Part shown: in pieces, positions 54,365-64,000 of the stretch | Position numbering within the stretch: the first letter of the stretch is position 1 | Layout of the letters: the number at the start of each line of letters is the position of its first letter | Made by a program: the position numbers and the translations under genes | The notes under the pieces: model-generated | Databases searched by the model: none | The model's input: the letters and a program-made list of their open reading frames with translations, nothing else | What the model was told of the DNA's origin: nothing | From: Euptelea pleiosperma | Taxonomy: Eukaryota > Streptophyta > Magnoliopsida > Ranunculales > Eupteleaceae | Assembly (NCBI GenBank): GCA_035048495.1 | Contig: CM068547.1 | Span: 21,831,913-21,895,912, forward strand | Reading direction: 5' to 3' | DNA: 64,000 bases

Positions 54365-57000
54365 TGATATTCGCTCAAAAGTGCTTATTTTAAGCAATTA
54401 TCCTTATAGCGTTAATGCATTCTCCTACATAAAATGCTCTATTTATCTACTTTTCTACGTAATAGTCTCTTCTGTTGCGTAGAACACACTTTTCTTGACG
54501 AAATGGTATATTTGCATGCATTAAACACATTTTCGGAAGTCTAGATATGAAGTCATTCTGATAGAGTCTCATTACGCGCTTCTTCTGTCGCAGGAAACCC
54601 CGATGGGACGATTCTCGAGACTTGTGGGCCCAAATCGATCATGAAAGCCCATTATCAAAGCTTAAAGAGCCCACATGCTATGACTAGAAGATATGGGCCA
54701 AATATGGGCTGAATAAGAGGACCAAAAAGCCGGCCCAAAGAACGAAGAGAGCAGGAGAGCCAATGACCAAGAGACGGACCAAAGCGTTTAAAGCCACATG
54801 AGTCAGCAAAGAATGATAGTCGACTCTACTGGAGAAGCGTGAGGATGGTCACAGTGAAGACCAGGGTTCCAGACCCTCCGCCAGTGCTTTTCTCTCTATT
54901 TTCTGATACTTTCACTCTCATCTCTCCTTATTCTCTCTCTCTCTTCATCTCTCGGTCCTCGAATCTACTGACCTAACCCCAGAACTCCTGTCCATTGGCT
55001 CTATCTCATCTCCCTTAGCTTTCTGACCGTTGGATATTCCATCGGACCGTTGGATCTCTCTAGATTTGTCAATTTACCAATCTGGGTCCCAATCAAGTCA
55101 CCATCCATCCGATCGCCATCAGACTGTCTGTCACATCATCTTGTGAGACGATGGACATCATCAATCCATGTGGGCCACTAGCCGGGCCCATCATCATCGA
55201 CCCGCTGTCCGACCAGTTAGTGGACCCCGTGAATTTCAAAATAATTTTAATTAAATTTTAAAAAATGGGGGGTCCACTAAATGGGGACATTCCCCAAAGA
55301 AAAGTAGTGTTTTACTTAAAAAAAAAAATTTAATATTTTTTTTTTTATTTCCTAAAAATCCTAATTTCCATTAATGGAAATTAGGAGCTTATATAAAGGG
55401 GGAAGGAGGGGGACGAACCCTAATTTTCAAACCCCTCTCCTCCTCTCCTTCCCCCAATGGCTTCTCCTTCTTCCCCTTCTCCTTCTTTCCCTCTCTTTTG
55501 GCCCGAGTATCACCTTCTTCTTCATCTTCTTCACCGTCTTCATCTTCACGTTTTCACCGGAGTTGCAGGCTGCAACTCCGGCCGACAATGCTAGAAGCTC
55601 CTGGCCTTCTTCCTCGCAGCAACCAGCCACCATAGCTCCGTTGCTCATCAACGCAGCACTCACCTGCGTGCTGCGACGCAGCCCCGCCTGCAAAACTTGC
55701 AACACCACCACCGTTTCTCCACCGGACTGGTTCGCCTCCGCCTCCTCCACTGCCGTCCTCCCTTTCCGGGCACCAACAGCGCCTCCATCCACTAGCGAAC
55801 CATCCCTATACGTCCTCCACTTGCAGACCGAGTTGCAGGTCTGCCATTCAACCCTTGGCCGAACCTGCAACTCCGTTAGAAACAGCATCAGCGTGTCTCC
55901 ACCGGACTGGTTCGCCTCCATCTCCTCCGCCTGCAACAGCGCCTCCTCTTCTCTCCGACAACGCCCCCTCCTTCTCCGCCTGCACATCCAGCCATTGCAC
56001 CACCGTCTTCGCCCTCATTGCCGGTGCTTTCTCCACCAAAGCACCACCACTCCTTTCGTCACTTTCCACCGGAGTTGCAGGCTCACCTAATGGGTCTGTC
56101 ACTTGCAGGTTCCACAACCATGGACTCCTCTCAACGGTTGATCTGGACCACATCCTTGTTGGCTTCATCGAAACTTGCTGGAGTTGCAAGCCTGCAACTC
56201 CAACATCGTGCTCTCCCACTTGCTGTCAGGCGTTACCTTCATCACCACCAGATTTGTCCCTGCTACACCGCCTGCACCACCCCCCTTTCAAGTTCCATCA
56301 TCGTCTCCACTACTGCATGACCGGCCAACCAGCAACTCTCCTCCCAAAGCCAGTCGTGACCGAACTCTCCATCAATGGTCGATCACCCGGGCCAAACCAA
56401 TCACTAGGCTATTCTCATGGCCGAATTCGATCCGACCATTGATCTCCATTCTTGCTCATGGGTTAGTAACTTTCTCTCTCTAGAGTAATCCCCAGGCTGA
56501 TCGCCTTTTTGCACCACCGACTCTGTTCGATGAATGCAAGAGGGTGAGTTTTTCTCTCACCTCTACCTTGTCGGCCGGTAAACGACCGAGGTGTGAAAAA
56601 TCTCTCTCTACCTTCTTCTTCTCTCTCTAAAATCTCTTTTTACATGCTTTCTTACATGCTTTCTAGAATAGATTTACCGCTTTATTTATTTCTGTCATTT
56701 ATTTCATGTAAGCAACAGTTTAATTAATGCAATTTGAGTTTGATGATTTTAGTCTTCTCTGGATCTCTTGGATGTATTTTTAATCTCGACTCGCCATTCT
56801 CATCTTTCCACGTTTCTCTTGTATATTATCTGTCATTTTATGTTCTTATTCGCGCTAATCCGACTAATCCCGAGTGCGGATCGACATCCGACACGAATCC
56901 CTATACAAATCTATCAATTTTGCAGGATAATCGGATCAAATTACAAATGTGTTGAAGTTAGGGTTTCCGTAACCAACGACGCGGAAAAAACCTACTTTTA
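54365..57000 (+). mobile_element. 3' LTR of the derivative, uninterrupted
   Basis: 2636 bp from TGATATTCGC to CTACTTTTA. CArG palindrome 55360-55385 (core 55368-55377), TATATAAA 55390-55397, leader palindrome 55557-55581, second palindrome 56179-56202, possible U5 intron 56544-56925. Scattered substitutions against the 5' LTR make it older than the complete element nested in that LTR. Confidence 0.95.
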
Positions 57001-57005
57001 GTAAA
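57001..57005. repeat. Target duplication gtaaa, right copy
   Basis: Exact repeat of 14400-14404. Confidence 0.95.
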
Positions 57006-58160
57006 CTTCCTATCATGCTTCTGTACAAGATTTGGTCAACATCATTTCCTTCAGTGTCTTTGCTCAGCTTTGTAGTAGTACTCATGGGCATACGATTGTG
57101 TTTAGCTGATTCCATACCAAATTTCTTAACTAGGTCTTTGCTATATTTGGATTGAGAAATAAAAATTCTATCATCTAACTGTTTCACTTGAAGACCAGAA
57201 AGTAACTCAATTCACCAACCGTACTCATTCCAAATTCTTTTTTCATTTGTTCTGAAAATATGTGAGCATGATCAACAGATGTGGACCCAAAAATAATATC
57301 AACAACATAGATTTGAGCAATCACATAAATTCCCTGAATAATTTTAACAAATAAGGTCTTGTCCACTTCTCCTCTGATGAAACCTTGATGAAGTAGAAAA
57401 GTGGTCAATCTCTCATACCAAGCCCTAGGGGCTTGTTTTAAGCCATACAAGGCCTTTTTGAGACGATAAACTTGATAAGGAAATTTTGGATCCTCGAACC
57501 CTTTGTGTTGTTCCACATAAACTTCTTCTTGAAGAACACCATTCAAGAAGGCACTCTTGACATTCATCTGAAAAAGTTTAAATTTAAGATGACAAGCAAC
57601 AGCAAGCAATATACAAATAGACTCTAATCTAGCAACAGGAGCAAAAGTTTCATCAAAATCAATGCCTTCAATTTGAGTATAGCCTTGAGCTACAAGTCTG
57701 GCTTTGTTTCTGACAACAGTTCTATTTTCATCTGATTTATTTTTGAAAATCAATTTAGTGCCTATAACATTAGTATCTTTAGGTCTGGGCACTAAATACC
57801 AAACATCATTTCTAGTAAATTGACTTAGTTCCTCCTGTATGGCACTAATCCAATTTTCATTAGTAAGAGCTTCAGAAATATTTTTTGGTTCAATCTGATA
57901 AGTATAACACACAAAGTTAACAATATTTTTAATCTGTCCTCTAGTTTGAACTCTACTTCCTGCTTAACCAATGATATCAGTACTAGGATGATTTTTCTTA
58001 ACCCACAAGGGAAGAGATTTATCAGCATGAGAATCACTAGAAGATGGAGTAACATGAATGTCATCAATACTTTGACAGATATCATCACAGTTGTTGTCGT
58101 GTGAGGAATTTTCTTTAATATTCAAGTCATCAATAACCACATTAATAGACTCCATAATAG
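57006..58160 (-). pseudogene. Reverse transcriptase of the SIRE-like copia pol
   Basis: The minus strand encodes copia [60 protein letters not shown] and [19 protein letters not shown]. The usual YVDDIIFGST block reads [10 protein letters not shown], so one catalytic aspartate is replaced by valine. It continues through ISQSKYSKDLVKKFGM to the point where the derivative inserted in the GSLLYL segment. A frameshift separates the two pieces near 57187. The linker from integrase to RT (SSDSHADKSLPLWVKKNHPS) precedes it. Motifs fit the SIRE/Maximus lineage. Confidence 0.92.
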
Positions 58161-59000
58161 TTTTAGTTCTTTGATTAAGAACCCGATAAGCTCTACTATT
58201 AGTGGAGTAACCTAGAAAAATTCTTTCATCTCCTCTTTTGTCAATTTTTCTTAGAGATTATCTATCTCTAAGAATATAGCATTTGCTCCCAAAAACCTTG
58301 AAGTATTTGACATTAGGTTTTTTACTCGACCAGATTTCATAAGGAGTATTCAAAGTTCCTGGTCTCAAATAAACTCTATTGAGAGTATAACAAGCAGTGT
58401 TCACCGCTTCTGCTCATAAGTTTTGGGGTAAGTTTTTGCTGTGAAGTATCACCCGGGCCATTTTCTGAATCACCCTATTCTTTCTTTCGACCACTCCATT
58501 CTGCTGTGGTGTAATGGGTGCAGAAAATTCATGCTTAATGACAATCACAGTACTCAGTGGGACGAGACTCTTCAAATTCTCCTCCATGGTCAGTACGAAT
58601 CCTGACTATACTGTAGCCTTTTTCATTTTAAATTTTTTGGCATATCTTTTTACATTCTTCAAAAGCATCTGATTTCTCTCTAAGAAAAGCAATCCGTGTC
58701 AATTTAGAGTAATCATCTACCATGACAAGAATGTATCTTTTACCTCTCAAACTTTTAGTCCTCATCGGACCCATAAGATCCATGTGAATCAGATCAAGCA
58801 CTTTGGAAGTAGCACGATAATTTTCCTTTTTGTGAGAGCTTTTTATTTGTTTACCGATTTGGCAAGCTCCACAAATAGTGCCCGTAGGTTTACCCAATTT
58901 GGGCACACCTCTTACTAATTCTTTATTAGTGATTTTAACTAGGTCCTTTTGGTTCATGTGACCTAGTCTTTGGTGCCCATAAGTCAAAATCATTTAGTTT
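58161..59000 (-). pseudogene. Integrase of the SIRE-like copia pol
   Basis: It shows the HHCC region (HQRLGHMNQKDLVKI, CGACQIGKQ) and the catalytic core (LDLIHMDLMGPMRTKSLRGK, VMVDDYSKLTRIAFL). IRTDHGGEFEE with the second catalytic Asp is in a shifted frame, followed by TPQQNGVVERKN with the catalytic Glu. Further stops interrupt the C-terminal half (PNVKYFKVFGSKCYIL). The enzyme is not functional. Confidence 0.9.
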
Positions 59001-59660
59001 GGCAGAATTACAGATGATCTTGGGATTTCTACCAATAATATAATAGTTTTCAGAAGTTCTTGAACCTCTCGTAATACATTTGCCAGATTCATCAATAACA
59101 TCACATCATTGGCTTGTGAATTTAACTGTATGATTATTATCACAAATTTGACTTATGCTGAGAAGATTGGCTTTGAGACACTCAACACACAGAACATTAT
59201 CAAGCTTAGGAATACCTGGAGCTTGAATACTTCCCCGACCAATGACCTTGGCCATACTTCCATCCCCAAAAATAACACTACCATCCTTATGATCTTCAAT
59301 ATGACTGAACGTTGACTTGTCTCCAGTCATGTGTCTAGAATAACCACTGTCCAGATACCATTTATTATTTTCTAAAGCTTTGAAAGCAGAATGAATCATA
59401 AGACATTTTTGATCATCTTTTCTCACCCAAATGGTCTTATATTTTGAAGGTTTTGCCATTTGTTTGGGAAGAAATGAATTGTTCATTCTTTTGTCGTTTC
59501 TGGACCATTGATTCTTAGCAACATGACTATCGAACAATGTTTTTCTTAATTCAGATATTTTAGAAATTTCTCTCTTTAGTTCATTACATTTCATGTATAA
59601 CCCACTTAGTCTAGAGTTATGATGACTAACCAATTCAGTTTGTTTGAACTTTTTTGTCAT
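59001..59660 (-). pseudogene. Protease region of the SIRE-like copia pol
   Basis: WYLDSGYSRHMTGDKS is the copia protease active-site block, with Tyr where the family usually has Cys. FGDGSMAKVIGRGSI and NVLCVECLKANLLSISQICD follow, as expected. The N-terminal part (Lys/Arg-rich) belongs to the end of gag. The frame ends near 59106 and reading is broken before the integrase. Confidence 0.88.
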
Positions 59661-60034
59661 ACATTTTCCGTAGGATATGTGGGTTTCACATTATTCTTAT
59701 TTGAGCCAAGACGAGAATCAAAATTCTTGAATTTAGCAATATCATTCTTGTTTGTCAATTGATCTTTTAAGGACTTTTGGAACTCCTTTTCCAACACATT
59801 ATTTTTTATTAGAAGCAATTTCTTTTCTTCTTCCCACTGTCTCCTTTCATCAGTGAGTTCAATATTTGCCAGTTCTAATGATATATTTTTATAATCCAAT
59901 TTCTCCATTTGCAAGAATAAAACTTTGTTCTCTCTGATCAATCTCAGACTATCTAAATATAGTTTTTCATAGGCTATATTCAAAAAGTTTTCAGACAATG
60001 GAGATCTGGATGAATTATCACCTTCTCTTTGCAT
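59661..60034 (-). pseudogene. Gag remnant of the SIRE-like element
   Basis: A 125-codon frame starts only about 75 nt after the primer site. It is rich in Glu, Lys and Leu with heptad-like spacing (LRLIRENKVLFLQMEKLDY, WEEEKKLLLIKNNVLEKEF), so probably coiled coil, as in the C-terminal part of SIRE gag. The capsid-type domain and the CX2CX4HX4C zinc knuckle are missing between primer site and protease, which implies an internal deletion of most of gag. Confidence 0.7.
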
Positions 60035-60110
60035 TTTGACAAATTAACGAAAATGGACTGGTTTCTCAGGAATCTAAATTCAGGTGATTAAACCTTAACT
60101 AGAAATACCC

Positions 60111-60122
60111 GCTCTGATACCA
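60111..60122 (-). promoter_or_regulatory. Primer binding site, initiator tRNA-Met type
   Basis: The minus strand reads TGGTATCAGAGC two bases after the LTR end, the standard initiator-tRNA-Met primer site of plant copia elements. Confidence 0.93.
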
Positions 60123-60124
60123 AT

Positions 60125-60143
60125 TGAAATTTCATCGGTCCGT
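60125..60143 (-). mobile_element. 5' LTR of the SIRE-like element, first 19 bp
   Basis: TGAAATTTCATCGGTCCGT matches the left LTR start at 10701 apart from two to three bases. It is split from the remainder (62845 onwards) by a solo Athila LTR. The last five bases TCCGT are the duplicated target. Confidence 0.9.
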
Positions 60144-62839
60144 TGATATTCGCTCAAAAGTGCTTATTTTAAGCAATTATCCTTTTAGCGTTATTGCATT
60201 CTCCTACGTTAAAATGCTCTATTTATCTACTTTTCTACATAAGAGTCTCTTTTGTTGCGTAGAACACACTTTTCTGGACGAAATGGTATATTTGCATGCA
60301 TTAAACACATTTTCAGAAGTCTAGACATGAAGTCATTCTGATAGAGTCTCATTACGCGCTTCTTCTGTTGCAGAAAACCCCGATGGGACAATTCTCGAGA
60401 CTTGCGAGCCCACATCGATCAGGAAAGCCCATTATCAAAGCTTAAAGAGCCCACATGCTATGACTAGAAGATATGGGCCAAATATGGGCTAAATAAGAGG
60501 ACCAAAAAGCCGGCCCAAAGAACGAAGAGAGTAGGAGAGCCAATGACCAAAAGACGGACCAAAGCGTTTAAAGCCACATGAGTCAGCAAGGAATGATAGT
60601 CTACTCTACTGGAGAAGCGTGAGGATGGTCACAGTGAAGACCAGACTAGGGTTCCAGACCCTCTGCCAATACTTTTATCTCCATTTTCTGATACTTTCTC
60701 TCTCATCTCTCCTTATTCTCTCTCTATCTTCATCTCTCGGTCCTCGAATCTACTGACCTAACTCCAGAACTCCTGCCCATCGGCTCTATCTCATCTCCCT
60801 TAGCTTTCTGACCGTTGGATCTTCAATCGGACCGTTGGATCTCTCTAGATCCGTCGATCTACCAATCTGGGTCCCAATCAAGTCACCATCCATTCGATCG
60901 CCATCAGACTGTCTGTCACATCATCTTGTGAGACGATGGACATCATCAATCCATGTGGGCCAGTAGCCGAGCCCATCATCATCGACCCGCTGTCCGACCA
61001 GTTAGTAGACCCCGTGAATTTCAAAATAATTTTAATTAAATTTTAAAAAGTGGGGGGTCCACTAAATGGGGACATTCCCCAAAGAAAAGTAGAGTTTTAC
61101 TTAAAAATATATATATATATATATATTTTATTTCAAAAATTCCCTAATTTCCATTAATAGAAACTAGGGAGCTTTAAAAGGGGAAGGAAAAGGGTTCTTC
61201 GGAACCCTAATCCCCCTCCTTTCTTCTCCTTTCTCTCCCCAAAACCTTCCCCCACGTCCTACCCTTCCTCTCTCCTTCTTTTCCTTCCTTTCTTCTTCTT
61301 CTTCCTTTCTTCTTCTTCTTCTTCTCCTTTTCCGGCGAGAACCTGCAACTCCGGCAGGTTCATCTTCCACGCCTTCTTCTTCTCTTCCGCCCTTCTCCTC
61401 TTCTATTTCCCCTGCTCACCACGCCACGAACCGTCATCCCCTTCTCTTTCTTCTTTCTCCTTTCTTCTTCTTCTTCTTCTTCTTCTTCTTCTTCTTCTTC
61501 TTCTTTGCTTCCGCCGGAGTTGCAGGCCTGCAACTCCGGCTATTCTTCTTTTTACTTCTCTTCACCTCGATCAACACCTCCGTCAGCCACCACCACCGTC
61601 TAACCCACCACCATCTTCAGCAATCTCATCGTCTTCCAAATCTGCATCCTCCTTGCACCGCCAGCCACCACACCAACTCCTCACGGACTAACGCTCCTCA
61701 TGGACCTACACTCTATCTTCATGGTCGTCTCCTCCAGAAGCTCCACCCCTTGTTGTGCCGCTTCTTCTTCACTCACGGCCTGCTCCAACGAGCACCTCAC
61801 CCCTTTGGTCTCCTCCCTTTTTACAATGTGTGTAGCACCTAAAGAGCTTGGGAACCAAGTGGCAGAACTGGCAGTCTGCAATTGATCTGGGCGTCGTTCC
61901 TCCAACAGCCCATTTTCCTCATCCTAAATTGCAGTCCTCATCTCACTGGCTGGAACGCCATCATCACCACTGCTAATAAGCCAATTCCATCTCCTTGCTG
62001 CCTCTCTTCATCATGGTACTAGCCCCGACTTGCAGAACCTCAACAGGTAACGGTACACCATCCTCCACTTCTTCTCATCGGCTTGGCATCCACACGTCAA
62101 CCTCCTACAACATGTTGCTCCACCACAGTCCAAGGTTCAACTAGAAGGGTCTCCATGCAGCAACTTGAATGATCTCCTTCACTCCTTATTGGGTTGACCT
62201 CACCATGGCCGAAAGCCACCGCCTCTATTCACTTGGCCAACCTCAAGGTTGAAACTCTCGGTAAGTGGTAAGTTTCTCTCTTTACATTCCATCTTTTCTA
62301 CTCTAGCCCTTCTCTCTCTCTAGATCTCCTTTAGTATCTCTCTTTCTCTCTCTTTAGGTCTTTAGACTTCACTTTTTCTCCCATTATTTCTCTCTCATTT
62401 ATTATTTTCTCTCTCTAGTTCTCTCTTAATCTCTTTCTCTCTAGAATTCTCTCCCCTATCTTTTTTCTCACTAGTTCAACTTTTTCTCTCTTCTATCATT
62501 TTCTCTCTCTAAATCTCATTTCATCTCTCTAGATTTGACTTTATCTTTCTTCTTTGAATTGATTTTTAGTTATTTTATTTTTTCTTATTTTCGATTCAAG
62601 CATTGTAATAGACATTTTGATCACTGAATGATGAAGTTTATTTTTATCTATCATTTCTTGCAATGTTCCGTCATTTCATGTTCCTGATTATGCTAATCTG
62701 ACTAATCCCGAGTGCGGATCGACATCCGACACGAACCCCTATGCTAGAATCTCTGAATTTTACAGGAAATCTCGGATAAATTAAAAATGTGTTGAAATTA
62801 GGGTTTCCGATCCGACGACACGGAAAAGTCCTACTATCA
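60144..62839 (+). mobile_element. Solo LTR, Athila family, inside copia LTR
   Basis: TGATATTCGC to CCTACTATCA, 2696 bp, flanked by TCCGT (60139-60143 and 62840-62844). A degenerate CArG site CCATTAATAG (61151-61160), a TTTAAAAG TATA-like box, CTT tracts (61461-61503), a 28-nt perfect palindrome (61513-61540) and splice-like signals (GTAAGT at 62261, TTTTACAG ending 62765) are present. There is no internal domain. Its short open frames have no recognisable product. Confidence 0.95.
61513..61540. repeat. Longest leader palindrome, 28 nt
   Basis: Arms GCCGGAGTTGCAGG and CCTGCAACTCCGGC abut with no spacer, so the sequence is fully self-complementary over 28 nt. Confidence 0.95.
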
Positions 62840-62844
62840 TCCGT
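62840..62844. repeat. Target duplication tccgt, right copy
   Basis: Exact repeat of 60139-60143. Confidence 0.95.
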
Positions 62845-64000
62845 TCTCTTTAACTCAATATACGTAGAAGGGGGGGTTGATTAAGTATTTAAAATTAATT
62901 ATACCTATACAGTTTTACTGGATGATGGTAAGGGAATAATATCGCATACCTTAGTTGTTTGATAAAAAGATTATCACAACCGACTCGAATCAAATATACC
63001 TCCGTAGTATATTATCTTTTTGTCGTTTGATCTAATCAAGATAGATTGCGGAATACAAACAAACAATCGCACAAGACAAGAGATTTTTACGTGGAAACCT
63101 TAACCAAAGAAAAACCATGGGACCATGTCCAAACGGAAAGTATCACTAACTGAAAAGTTAAATGAAACAAAGGTTACCTACGCAGCACCGTTGCAAATAC
63201 AGCTTCCAACCTTAGCTAAGGCCTACTACCGATGCGTCCACGTCCTCTGAATCAACGCTACGAATCCACGCGCGCCCTTCCAACCAAGAAGTATTATCCG
63301 CTTGTTCAGTTTGGTATACCCCAAACCTACCGTCGATCGGCTCCTCCAATCTTAATTCTCAACACTCCCGCCTTTGCAGAAGGTGAAGGATTCAGTACAC
63401 CCTGAACCCTAGGTTGCTCAAATGGTGTTGAGTCACACTTATACACTCAGGCTACTAAGTTGAATATAGAAGTAGAAAACCTAAGCTGAGGAAATGATCA
63501 AGCTCTTTACTTTGATCAAGAAGAGAACAAGCTCACAAGATGTGAATGGAAAACAAGCTTCTTGCTCTTCGAATGGACACTCTAATAAATAAAGCATTTG
63601 CTTCTCTCTCTTGAAGATTGAGTCACTCTGTGTGTGTTTAGAGAAGGCATAGAAGGGTTCTATTTATAGATTAGACCCTGAGTCGTATGGAATGTGGGAT
63701 AATGGAACCAAGAATTTTGGATCTGAGAAAGACCAATTATGTTCAAGGTCCAATCGATTGTACACTTGGTCCAATCGATTGGGCCATGTCCAATCGATTG
63801 GGGATAAGTGTCCAATCGATTGGACTCAATAAGTTTTCTGTTCCGAAGGCACCAATCGATTGCACAGGGTTCTCCAATCGATTTGACTCATATAACTTTC
63901 TATCCCGAAGGCACCAATCGATTACACAGAGCAGTTAGATTTTTGTCCCGAAGGCTCCAATCGATTTCACAGAGTCTCCAATCGATTGTGCTCAAATAAG
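62845..64000 (-). mobile_element. 5' LTR of the SIRE-like element, remainder, cut by window end
   Basis: Matches 10720-11910 of the left LTR, with the TATA box (CTATAAATAG near 63658-63668, minus) and the CAATCGATTG array (63751-63988 and beyond). About 440 bp of this LTR lie outside the window. Relative to the left LTR an 18-20-bp deletion near 63931 removes exactly one palindrome of the array. Confidence 0.92.

Larger units (their letters stand above)
14405..57000 (+). mobile_element. Non-autonomous Athila derivative (LARD-like), host of two nested elements
   Basis: The outer boundaries are TGATATTCGC at 14405 and CTACTTTTA at 57000 (TA in place of CA), flanked by GTAAA on both sides. After removal of the insertions at 16173-31228 and 33349-51481 the element is about 9.4 kb. 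It has two LTRs of 2.65 kb, a tRNA-Asp primer site, a leader, a short unique region (52031-52440), a conserved 3' region and a polypurine tract. It has no gag, protease, RT, RNase H or integrase. All cis-acting parts match the complete Athila element at 16173-31223, so it could have been copied in trans by that family. It is called LARD-like because of its long LTRs and non-coding core. Confidence 0.88.

Noticed and set aside
60111..60122. A tRNA gene near 60111
   Set aside because: Only the 12-nt primer site complementary to initiator tRNA-Met is present; no cloverleaf can be formed with flanking sequence.

Overview
This is a gene-free stretch of a plant nuclear genome, made almost entirely of LTR retrotransposons nested inside one another. 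Plant origin is shown by an Athila-type Ty3/gypsy element with a tRNA-Asp primer site, a SIRE/Maximus-type Ty1/copia element with an initiator-tRNA-Met primer site, a chromovirus-like Ty3/gypsy relic and a small CACTA transposon. I see no host gene, rRNA, tRNA gene or CRISPR array. The species cannot be told from the sequence; a repeat-rich flowering plant fits.

Most boundaries can be read to the base, because the insertions keep TG...CA ends and 5-bp target duplications. From oldest to youngest: (1) a decayed minus-strand chromovirus-like pol (1374-6005), capped on the left by a CACTA element (412-1373) and interrupted by a solo Athila-family LTR (1858-3947); (2) a subfamily-B Athila-type LTR (6006-10700), split by a chromovirus-type solo LTR (6607-9855, TSD tgatc); (3) a minus-strand SIRE-like copia element inserted in that LTR (from 10701 past the window end), which itself holds a solo LTR (60144-62839, TSD tccgt); (4) a non-autonomous Athila derivative without gag-pol (14405-57000, TSD gtaaa) inside the SIRE pol; (5a) a complete, apparently young Athila element (16173-31223, TSD aggtt) inside the 5' LTR of that derivative; (5b) an older minus-strand Athila copy (33349-51476, TSD accac) inside its leader; (6) a subfamily-B LTR fragment (40488-43672) inside the pol of that older copy, flanked by an unusual 69-bp duplication.

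The complete element has two near-identical LTRs of 2.8 kb, a tRNA-Asp primer site, a 1.7-kb leader, one open 1921-codon gag-protease-RT-RNase H-integrase frame, 2 kb of non-coding 3' sequence and a purine-rich tract. The derivative keeps the same LTRs, primer site, leader, 3' region and purine tract, but about 0.4 kb of unrelated hairpin-containing sequence replaces the coding frame. It could be mobilised in trans by the complete element.

The most interesting signals are in non-coding parts of the elements: a palindromic MADS-type CArG box just upstream of the LTR TATA box; a recurrent 24-28-nt perfect or near-perfect palindrome in the LTR leader; splice-like signals around a roughly 0.4-0.5-kb segment in the LTR; conserved hairpins and repeated polypurine-like motifs 3' of pol; and, in the SIRE LTR, a helically phased array of CAATCGATTG palindromes directly upstream of its TATA box.
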